Below, piece by piece: positions 1 through 5,438 of a DNA stretch of 7,862 nucleotides; within the stretch, counting starts at the first letter, position 1; every line of letters begins with the position of its first letter. Origin of the DNA: Pseudomonadota bacterium (GTDB lineage Bacteria; Pseudomonadota; Alphaproteobacteria; Caulobacterales; Caulobacteraceae). Location of the stretch: NCBI GenBank assembly GCA_023433655.1, contig JAEYUE010000033.1, forward strand, positions 1 to 7,862. The letters run 5' to 3'. The position numbers were made by a program, and so were the translations under genes. The notes under the pieces are model-generated. The model saw only the letters and a list, made by a program, of their open reading frames with translations, did not search any database and was not told the DNA's origin.

Positions 1-825
1 GACGCGGTCGTCCTCGCCCGCCTGGACCACGGCGACGGGAATACGCACCGATTTCAGGGCCTTGGGCTTGAGCGCCCGCTCGCCGGCGTCCAGCGCCACG
101 GCCAGCCAGCCCCAGGTCGGACCGCCGACCGCCAGATGCGGACAGGCGTAGAGCTGCTGCCGCCACTGCTCGTACCGGCTTTCGTCCGAGGTCAGGGCGT
201 CCTTGTCGAAGGTGTGGTCGAAGGGATCGTCGGGGTCGTCGAGCACATAGTCGCCGGCCTTGCCGTGACGCAGGTTCCAGCGCACCGCCAGCTTGACCGA
301 CCACATCGAGCGCTTGCCGGTCTTGATGCGCAGCATGGGGCTGGTCAGCAGGGCGCCGGAAACGCGCTCCTCGCCGGCCTGCAGGGTCATCAGGTTGAAG
401 GTCGCGCCCATGGAATGGCCGACCATGATCCACGGCTTGGGCGCGCGCTCCTCCCAGGCGTCGAGCAGGCGGGCGTAGTCGTCGAGGAACTCCTCGACGG
501 CCCGGGCGTGACCCTTCAGCCGGTCGGGCAGCAGCCGGGCCGACAGGCCCTGGCCGCGCCAGTCGTGGGCCAGCACGCACCAGCCGCGGGCCAGGAAGTT
601 GCCGATGACTTCGAAATATTTCTCGATCGGCTCGGTGCGGCCGGGGCTGACGATGACCGTGCCGCGCGGCTTGCGGGCGGCGAGGGTCGAGGGCGTCCAG
701 AAGGCTGCGCGCAGGCGCAGGCCGCCGGCCCCGCGGAACCACTCCCCCGTCCCGCCCGGAGGCGCGGAGGCGCCGGGGACCCCCATCAGGGGCGCATTGG
801 CGGCGTAGGCAGCGGCTCGGCTCAC
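1..825 (-). CDS. PldB-like alpha/beta hydrolase (lysophospholipase/S33 type), C-terminus outside the window
   Basis: Seen: 275 codons without a stop run off the left edge. Residues 57-70 carry the oxyanion-region motif VIVSPGRTEPIEKY, residues 88-94 HDWRGQG, and residues 136-140 the nucleophile elbow GHSMG with Ser138. The visible end (AGEDDRV) supplies the likely triad Asp at 272 or 273; the His lies beyond the window. Family knowledge: this matches the COG2267 PldB / Hydrolase_4 group, serine hydrolases acting on monoacyl lipids or other esters; the true substrate is unknown. No signal peptide or membrane segment is visible, so it is probably cytoplasmic. Start: GTG at 825 overlaps the TGA of the upstream lipoprotein gene as GTGA and has AGGA seven bases upstream, inside that gene. 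An ATG at 786 is the alternative start, but it would lose the coupling. It is the last visible gene of a three-gene same-strand run. Confidence 0.85.
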   Translation of the reverse strand, partial: MSRAAAYAANAPLMGVPGASAPPGGTGEWFRGAGGLRLRAAFWTPSTLAARKPRGTVIVSPGRTEPIEKYFEVIGNFLARGWCVLAHDWRGQGLSARLLPDRLKGHARAVEEFLDDYARLLDAWEERAPKPWIMVGHSMGATFNLMTLQAGEERVSGALLTSPMLRIKTGKRSMWSVKLAVRWNLRHGKAGDYVLDDPDDPFDHTFDKDALTSDESRYEQWRQQLYACPHLAVGGPTWGWLAVALDAGERALKPKALKSVRIPVAVVQAGEDDRV

Positions 826-1724
826 TCGGGCTTCCTGAATCTCAAGGTCATGCGGTCGCTTTCGCCGATCTCGTCGTATTTCGAGCGGTCGAAGGTCGGG
901 TCGGGCGGCGATCCGCGCGGCGCAGTCAGCGCCATGGGCGGCAGGGTCTCGACGCCGAAGGGGTGATCCTTGGTGTCCTTCTCATTGGCGTTGACCTCGG
1001 AGGCGGCGACGAAGACGAAGCCGGCCTCGGCGGCCAGTTGTTTGACGAACGCCTCCTGGACGTATCCGTTCGCGGCGGTCGGATCCTGGTCCTGCTCGGG
1101 GCCCAGGCGGTGCTGTTCGACGCCGAGAACGCCGCCGGGGCGCAGGGCGGCGTAGGCGTCGGCGAAGGCCTTTTCCGCGATGCCGGCGGCCATCCACGCA
1201 TGGATGTTGCGCATGAACAGAACCATGTCCGCCGTGCCCGCCGGCGCGACGGGACCCGAGGTGGGGCCGAACTCCGATAGCTCGACCTCGCCGTAGAGAC
1301 GCCGGTCGTTGGTGAAGCGCTCGGCGAAGGCCGCCGTCAGCCGCGTCTGGGCGGGGTCGGCGCCCGGCCCGGTCTGGAAGCCGGCGGCGATGTAGCGGCC
1401 GCCGCCCTCGGCCAGGTAGGGAGCGAGGATCTCGGTCCACCAGCCGCTGCCGGGCCAGAACTCGACCACGGTCATGCGCGGCTGCAGCCCGAAGAAGCGC
1501 AGGGTCTCCATCGGATGACGCCAGGCGTCGCGGGCCCGATCCTGGGCGCGCCAGGGGCCCCCGATCGACCATTCGAGGGAGCCCTTGGGCGGGCCGTCCG
1601 GCTGGGGCGGCGGCTCGGCGGTCTTCTCGCGGCTGCAGCCGGCGAGGGCGAGCAGGGCGGCGCCGCCGCAGAGCACGCGCCGGCGCGAGGCGCCCGTTCG
1701 CCAGACCTCAGTTCGTTCAGCCAT
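822..1724 (-). CDS. Exported methyltransferase-fold lipoprotein (COG4798-like), predicted Tat signal
   Basis: Seen: 300 residues. The N-terminus has SRRRVL at 13-18, a hydrophobic stretch, and a lipobox LAGC with Cys30. This reads as a twin-arginine lipoprotein signal, so the mature protein is probably anchored facing the periplasm. A low-complexity linker rich in Pro (35-47) follows. The methyltransferase-like core has TVVEFWPGSGWW (85-96) at motif I, GTADMVLFMRNIHAW (163-177), ALRPGGVLGVEQHR (193-206), EVNAN (243-247) and DHPFGVETLPP (253-263). Family knowledge: these match predicted methyltransferases of COG4798, for which I know no established substrate. Start: ATG at 1724 with GGGGGA about five bases upstream. 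Its stop overlaps the hydrolase start by four bases. Residues 67-300 align throughout with the product of the gene at 1830-2657, so the two are paralogues. Function is unassigned; enzymatic methylation is uncertain because SAM supply outside the cytoplasm is not expected. Confidence 0.85.
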   Translation of the reverse strand: MAERTEVWRTGASRRRVLCGGAALLALAGCSREKTAEPPPQPDGPPKGSLEWSIGGPWRAQDRARDAWRHPMETLRFFGLQPRMTVVEFWPGSGWWTEILAPYLAEGGGRYIAAGFQTGPGADPAQTRLTAAFAERFTNDRRLYGEVELSEFGPTSGPVAPAGTADMVLFMRNIHAWMAAGIAEKAFADAYAALRPGGVLGVEQHRLGPEQDQDPTAANGYVQEAFVKQLAAEAGFVFVAASEVNANEKDTKDHPFGVETLPPMALTAPRGSPPDPTFDRSKYDEIGESDRMTLRFRKPE

Positions 1725-1762
1725 TCACGTCCCCCGCGAGGCGTCCGCGCCGTACGGTTCGT

Positions 1763-1798
1763 CCCCGGTCGGCCAAGGGCTTAACCCTGTTCCCGGGG
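1763..1798. repeat. Nested inverted repeat between the two methyltransferase-like genes
   Basis: An outer pair CCCCGG (1763-1768) and CCGGGG (1793-1798) encloses an inner pair AGGG (1776-1779) and CCCT (1785-1788) around a CTTAA loop. It sits in the 105-bp gap between the stop of the upstream gene and the start of the lipoprotein gene. There is no T-run on either side, so it does not look like a standard intrinsic terminator. It might be an mRNA-processing hairpin or a protein-binding dyad, or simply a product of high GC. Confidence 0.35.
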
Positions 1799-1829
1799 CC
1801 GGTCAAAGCCGTTGCCGCTCTCAATCCCA

Positions 1830-2657
1830 TCAGGTCGGCTTGCGAAAGCGAAGGGTCATCCGGTCGCTTTCGCCTATCGCGTCGAAGGCGGCCCTTTCGG
1901 CCTCGGTCAGGGGCGTCGGCCGGTCGTTGGCGTTGCCCTCCCGCGGGGCCGAGACCCGGGTCGGCGGCAGGGTCCAGACGCCGTAGGGATGGTCGCAGTC
2001 GTCGCCCGGATTGGCGTTCAGTTCGCTGCGCGCGTCAAGTTCGAACCCGGCCGCGAGGGCGGCCCGGATGACGTAGCTCTCGGGCATGTACCCGCTGGGG
2101 GCGGTCTGGTCGGGGTTGAGCCCATCGATGCTGCGATGCTGCTCCACCGCCAGAACGCCGCCCGGCTTCAGCGCGCGGAAGAAGGCGGCCAGATAGGGCT
2201 CGGTCCGGCCGGAGCGATGCCAGTTGTGGAAGGCGCGCGCGACCACGACCATGTCCGCGGTTCCGTCGGCGACGCCCATCCCCTCGAGCGGCCGGTTGAC
2301 CGGGACATAGGTCCCGCCCGTGGCGGCTGCGTAGGGCTCGAGGATGTTGCGCCACCAGCCGGCCCGGCCCGGCTCGATCTCGACGATGGTGGCGCCCGGC
2401 GTCAGGCCCCAGAAGGTCAGGGTCTCGAACGGATGGCGGTATGCGTCGCGCGCCGTGTCCGCCGCCGGGCGGGTCGGCGAGGCCACGGCGGCCTGCAGGG
2501 CGGCGTCTTCCTGGGGCACAGGCGGCGTCATGGCGGCCCGGCGGGCGGTGCGCTGGGCCGGGGTTTCGTCCAGCGAGGGCAGGGCGGGCAGGCTCTGGGC
2601 GGCGACGGCGGCCGGCAGGGCGAGGGCGGCGGTCAGCACGAGGGCGGGCAGTCGCAT
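1830..2657 (-). CDS. Sec-exported methyltransferase-fold protein (COG4798-like paralogue)
   Basis: Seen: 275 residues. A short signal peptide (residues 1-20, one Arg, then a hydrophobic run ending AAVAA) is followed by Gln21; cleavage is likely after Ala19 or Ala20, giving a soluble periplasmic protein. A Pro/Ala-rich region runs to about 68. The core has YRHPFETLTFWGL (73-85), IVEIEPGRAGWW (91-102) at the motif I position, GTADMVVVARAFHNW (132-146), ALKPGGVLAVEQHR (162-175), ELNAN (212-216), DHPYGVWTLPP (222-232) and the tail ESDRMTLRFRKPT. The motif I loop is one residue longer than in the neighbouring paralogue. Start: the ATG at 2657 is preceded by GGAG seven bases upstream and begins a proper signal peptide. 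The frame stays open upstream, but that extension has no such signals. It is the first gene of the minus-strand run. Fold assignment is firm; catalytic activity is not. Confidence 0.87.
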   Translation of the reverse strand: MRLPALVLTAALALPAAVAAQSLPALPSLDETPAQRTARRAAMTPPVPQEDAALQAAVASPTRPAADTARDAYRHPFETLTFWGLTPGATIVEIEPGRAGWWRNILEPYAAATGGTYVPVNRPLEGMGVADGTADMVVVARAFHNWHRSGRTEPYLAAFFRALKPGGVLAVEQHRSIDGLNPDQTAPSGYMPESYVIRAALAAGFELDARSELNANPGDDCDHPYGVWTLPPTRVSAPREGNANDRPTPLTEAERAAFDAIGESDRMTLRFRKPT

Positions 2658-2768
2658 CGGGAGTCTCCAGGACAGGGGGCGGCTGAACCTGCGGGGTTCG
2701 GGCGCGTCGGGCAAGTCACGATGACGCCGCGGCCGGCGGTGGGCCCGCATTCGGACCAGCCGGCCCCT

Positions 2769-2796
2769 CTTGACGCCGGATTTCGCCATCCCACAT
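2769..2796 (+). promoter_or_regulatory. Candidate sigma-32 (heat-shock) promoter for the Hsp20 gene
   Basis: CTTGACG at 2769-2775 resembles the heat-shock -35 element (CTTGA-type). CCCACAT at 2790-2796, 15 bases after CTTGAC, is a partial match to the C-rich heat-shock -10. Transcription would start near 2803 and leave a leader of about 130 nt, long enough for an RNA thermometer. The match is partial and was made by eye; the small heat-shock gene downstream is what makes sigma-32 the likely factor. Confidence 0.4.
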
Positions 2797-2802
2797 CCCT
2801 GA

Positions 2803-2933
2803 ACGAGGACGCCGGAACCGGGTCCTCCAGACCGGACGGGGCCGATCATCGGACCGTCGGGGCTGATCTCCCACCGCCGCCCCGGGCCAAACCGCAGGGA
2901 CGGCTCAACCTTGCTGATCCTCAGGAGGATGAC
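2803..2933 (+). promoter_or_regulatory. Structured Hsp20 leader, candidate ROSE-like RNA thermometer
   Basis: Seen: the last hairpin puts CCTTGCT (2909-2915) opposite AGGAGG (2923-2928), the ribosome binding site of the Hsp20 gene, across the loop GATCCTC. TTGCT facing AGGA is the signature of ROSE elements, which mask the ribosome binding site at low temperature in alphaproteobacterial small heat-shock genes. An alternative fold, ATCCT (2917-2921) with AGGAT (2926-2930), would also hide it. Upstream, GACGG/CCGTC and CCGA/TCGG form a clean hairpin at 2835-2858, and CGGGGC (2858-2863) can pair with GCCCCG (2879-2884). Several hairpins followed by the masking hairpin is the usual ROSE layout. 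Inference: translation of the Hsp20 is released by heat. The 5' limit depends on the predicted promoter and is approximate. Confidence 0.6.
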
Positions 2934-3398
2934 ATGCGTACCTATGACTTCTCGCCGCTCTACCGCTCGGCCGTCGGCTTCGACCGTCTGGCCAGCCTGC
3001 TGGAGAGCGCCGCGCGCACCAGCCAGGAGAACGGCTGGCCGCCCTACAACATCGAGACCACGGGCGAGAACGCCTACCGCATCGAGATCGCCGTCGCCGG
3101 CTTCAAGCCCGACGAGCTGAACATCGAGGTCAAGGAGAACCTGCTCACCGTCACCGGCCGCAAGACCGCGAACGACGACGGGGCCGGGCGGAACTTCCTG
3201 CACCGCGGCCTGGCCGAGCGCGATTTCGAGCGCCGCTTCCAGCTGGCCGACTATGTCGTGGTGAAGACCGCCGACCTGGTCAACGGCCTGCTGTCGATCG
3301 ACCTGCAGCGCGAGCTGCCCGAGGCGCTGAAGCCGCGTCGCATCGAGATCGGCGGCGGTTCCAAGCTGATCGAAGGCAAGAAGGGCAAGGCGGCGTAA
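2934..3398 (+). CDS. Small heat-shock protein, Hsp20/IbpA class A
   Basis: Role: an ATP-independent holdase that binds unfolding proteins in the cytoplasm and passes them to DnaK/ClpB. Seen: 154 residues, normal for the family. The N-terminal arm MRTYDFSPLYRSAVGFDRL is typical of rhizobial and caulobacterial IbpA-like proteins. The alpha-crystallin domain spans about 37-128, with AGFKPDELNIEV (55-66), GRK (75-77), RGLAERDFERRFQLAD (91-106) and NGLLSIDL (117-124). The C-terminal I-X-I anchor is IEI (137-139), followed by a Gly/Lys-rich tail. Start: ATG at 2934 with AGGAGG five bases upstream. The same frame is open far upstream, but without a ribosome binding site and with composition unlike the family, so longer versions are wrong. 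It is a single-gene unit with its own promoter, thermosensor-like leader and terminator. Confidence 0.95.
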   Translation: MRTYDFSPLYRSAVGFDRLASLLESAARTSQENGWPPYNIETTGENAYRIEIAVAGFKPDELNIEVKENLLTVTGRKTANDDGAGRNFLHRGLAERDFERRFQLADYVVVKTADLVNGLLSIDLQRELPEALKPRRIEIGGGSKLIEGKKGKAA

Positions 3399-3422
3399 GC
3401 TGGCCCTGAACCCAACGACCCG

Positions 3423-3451
3423 AAGGGGCGGCGTTCGCGCCGCCCCTTTTT
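3423..3451 (+). terminator. Intrinsic terminator of the Hsp20 gene
   Basis: GGGGCGGCG (3425-3433) and CGCCGCCCC (3438-3446) form a perfect stem closed by a TTCG tetraloop. Two A-T pairs extend it, and a run of five T (3447-3451) follows. It begins 24 bases after the Hsp20 stop. The converging pentapeptide-repeat gene ends at 3456, so the hairpin may also slow transcription from the other side, although that strand lacks a good U-run. Confidence 0.92.
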
Positions 3452-3455
3452 CGCG

Positions 3456-4724
3456 TCAGCCGGCCTCGATCTCCATGCCGCGCGCGCCGGTGGTGACGGC
3501 GTCCATCAGTTCGGCCTGACGCAGGCAGGCGCCGCGCAGGGTGGCGCGGGTCAGGTCGGCGCCGGTCAGATTGGCGCGCTTGAGATCGGCTCCCGACAGG
3601 TCGGCGCCCTTCAGGCAGGCGCCGGTCAGGTCAGCCGGCAGCAGGCGGTCGGCGGCGATCATCAGCGGTCCCAACTGGGCCTCGCGCAGATCGGCGCCGT
3701 TGAGCCGGGCCCGCGTCAGCCGAGCCCCGCGCAGGTCCGCGCCCCGCAGATTGACCGAGCGGAGGTCGGCGCCCTCGAGGTGCGCGCCCTGCAGCTGCAC
3801 CCCCTCCATGTCGAGGCCGTAGAAGACGGCGCGCTTGGCCGACAGGGCGGTCAGGTTGTAGCCGTTGATCGAGCCCAGCGCCCTGAGGTCGACCCCGTCG
3901 AACACCGAAGGCTGGCCCTCGGCCCCTCCGGTTTCGCACCAGCGGGCGTGTTCGGAGAGCATCTCGGCGGCCGGCATGTTGTCGACCGGATCGCCGGCGG
4001 GACGATTGTCGGTCAGGGCCCCGGTCAGGTCGGCGCCGTCGGTGCGCCACATGGCCATCCTCGCCCCGACCAGCACGGCGTCGCGCAGGTCGGCGCCCGA
4101 CAGGTCGGCCCCGGACAGGTCCGCCCCGGCCATGTCGGCGCCGCGGAAGCTGGCCTGTTTGAGGTTGGCGCGGACCAGCTTGCAGTCCTTCAGGATGGCG
4201 TCGGTGAAGTCCGCCGCCACGGCCACGATGCCGGTCAGCTTGGAACGCTCCAGATTGGCGCCGGCCAGGCAGGCGCCGGTGGCGAGGGTGTCGTTGCGCG
4301 CCTTGGCCTCGATGACGCGGAAGCCGAGGCGGGAATCGGCGGCGGCGATGGCGCCTTCGCGCAGGTCGGCTTCGAACAGGTCGGCGCCGGTCAGGTCCGC
4401 GCCGCGCAGGCAGGCGCCTCGCAAGTCGGCTCGACGCATGCTGGCGTCGACCAGGATGCAGTCCTGCATGTCGGCGCCGAAGAAGGTGGCGTTGTCGAGC
4501 TTGGCCCCGGTCAGGTCGGTTTCGATCAGATTGGCGGCCGCGAAATCCGCATCGGCAAGGTTCCGGCCGGCCAGCGACAGGCCGGACAGGTCCAGCCAGG
4601 CGAAGACGGCCCGCGCCCCGCCGGGCTTGGCCTGCCACAGGCGGTCATGGCGCGCGCAGATGGCGTCCAGCTCCTGCTGGTCGATGCGCCGTCTGGAAGC
4701 GGTGGCGGAAGCGTTACCCGGCAT
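3456..4724 (-). CDS. Pentapeptide-repeat protein with two repeat arrays
   Basis: Seen: 422 residues dominated by A(D/N)LxG-type pentapeptides, which fold into a right-handed quadrilateral beta-helix. Array 1 covers about 43-235, with a break at 125-147 (sequence around DSRLGFRVIEAKARND). Residues 236-275 are a linker. Array 2 covers about 276-410, with a short break at 352-363. Each array is preceded by a similar cap-like segment: H26, W30 and GG 35-36 before the first, H259, W262 and GG 266-267 before the second. No signal peptide, membrane segment or enzymatic domain is visible, so the protein is probably cytoplasmic. Family knowledge: some pentapeptide proteins mimic DNA and protect gyrase (Qnr, MfpA), but nothing here points to that, and most members have no known role. 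Start: ATG at 4724, with only a weak CTGGG upstream. It is separated by 72 bp from the same-strand deaminase gene and converges on Hsp20. Confidence 0.93.
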   Translation of the reverse strand: MPGNASATASRRRIDQQELDAICARHDRLWQAKPGGARAVFAWLDLSGLSLAGRNLADADFAAANLIETDLTGAKLDNATFFGADMQDCILVDASMRRADLRGACLRGADLTGADLFEADLREGAIAAADSRLGFRVIEAKARNDTLATGACLAGANLERSKLTGIVAVAADFTDAILKDCKLVRANLKQASFRGADMAGADLSGADLSGADLRDAVLVGARMAMWRTDGADLTGALTDNRPAGDPVDNMPAAEMLSEHARWCETGGAEGQPSVFDGVDLRALGSINGYNLTALSAKRAVFYGLDMEGVQLQGAHLEGADLRSVNLRGADLRGARLTRARLNGADLREAQLGPLMIAADRLLPADLTGACLKGADLSGADLKRANLTGADLTRATLRGACLRQAELMDAVTTGARGMEIEAG

Positions 4725-4796
4725 TGACCCAGAATGGCACGCCGGCGCTTAAGAAAGGGTGAGAATCGCCCGGCCGGCCGGCGGTCCGCACGGGCC

Positions 4797-5435
4797 TCAG
4801 CGGGTCAGCAGGCCGTGTTCCTCGAGGGCGTCGGCCAGTTCGCCGGGGCTGACCCAGAGGCGGGTGTAGCCGGCCTCGCCGAGGCGTTTCAGTTCGGTGG
4901 TCAGATCGGCCTTGGGTGAGGCGGCGAAGCGGGCGTCGAAGCCCTCGCCGTCGTCGCTGATGCGGACCATGGGACGGCCGGTCTCGACGCGGTGCAGATA
5001 GCCCTCGTAGAGCACCGCCGCCTCCTGGGCGAGGAGGCCGGTCTCGACCTGCAGCCCGGCCTTGCGCAGCCGCTCGACGCCGCGTCCCGAGGCGAAGGGC
5101 GAGGGGTCGACGGCGGCCACCACCACCCGCGCCACGCCGGCGTCCATCAGATAGTTGGAACAGGAGGTGCGGCCCGAGGAGCGGGCCCCGCAGGGCTCCA
5201 TGGTGACATAGGCGGTGGCGCCGCGGGCGCGGTCGCCGGCGGCGGGCAGGGCCTGCTCCTCGGCGTGCGGCCGGCCGCCGGAGGCGGTGGCGGCCTCGGC
5301 GACGACCTCGCCGTCCCTGACCACGACGCAGCCGACCGCCGGATTGGGCCAGGTCTGGCCCATGCGGCCCCGGGCCAGCGCGATGGCGCGGCCCATGAAG
5401 CGGATGTCGTCCGATACCTGCTTCGCGTCGCTCAT
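4797..5435 (-). CDS. RibD-type zinc deaminase with a collapsed reductase domain
   Basis: Seen: 212 residues. The deaminase domain (about 9-150) has WPNPAVGCVVV (29-39), the zinc/proton-shuttle motif HAEEQAL with His57 and Glu59, TAYVTMEPC (74-82), and Cys82 and Cys92 as zinc ligands. VVVAAVDPSPFASGRG (104-119) and AGLQVETG follow, as in RibD. Family knowledge: full RibD (about 360 residues) deaminates the pyrimidine intermediate of riboflavin synthesis and then reduces it with a C-terminal NADPH domain. Here only about 58 residues follow the deaminase. GRPMVRISDDGEGFDARF looks like the start of the reductase domain, and DLTTELKRLGEAGYTRLWV plus the tail like its end. Reductase activity is therefore not expected. 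Start: ATG at 5435, GGGAG eight bases upstream, 3 bp after the gpmA stop, so it is probably cotranscribed with gpmA. It could be a stand-alone riboflavin deaminase or have a new substrate. Confidence 0.85.
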   Translation of the reverse strand: MSDAKQVSDDIRFMGRAIALARGRMGQTWPNPAVGCVVVRDGEVVAEAATASGGRPHAEEQALPAAGDRARGATAYVTMEPCGARSSGRTSCSNYLMDAGVARVVVAAVDPSPFASGRGVERLRKAGLQVETGLLAQEAAVLYEGYLHRVETGRPMVRISDDGEGFDARFAASPKADLTTELKRLGEAGYTRLWVSPGELADALEEHGLLTR

Positions 5436-5438
5436 GGG

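Noticed and set aside
1812..2933. Long plus-strand open frame running into the Hsp20 gene (528 codons in total)
   Set aside because: It is antisense to the Sec-exported methyltransferase-like gene, has shadow-type composition, and lacks a ribosome binding site. The Hsp20 family begins at the ATG at 2934, which has AGGAGG.
2658..3203. N-terminal extension of the minus-strand methyltransferase-like gene to 457 codons
   Set aside because: It is antisense to Hsp20 and would bury the signal peptide in the middle of the protein. The ATG at 2657 has a good ribosome binding site.
3541..4690. Many repeated GTCGGCGCC-like strings suggestive of a DNA repeat or CRISPR array
   Set aside because: Their period is that of the 15-base pentapeptide codons, and the variation follows the protein pattern. 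There are no spacers.
3780..4752. Plus-strand frames of 315 and 295 codons opposite the pentapeptide-repeat gene
   Set aside because: Their repeated VGAGQVG and RSAPxRSAP patterns are the antisense reading of the A(D/N)LxG repeats. There is no family match and no start signal.
4771..4782. CGGCCGGCCGGC palindromic stretch between the deaminase and pentapeptide genes
   Set aside because: It is a simple GC-rich repeat without a T-run, a defined loop or nearby promoter elements, and it is common in such genomes.
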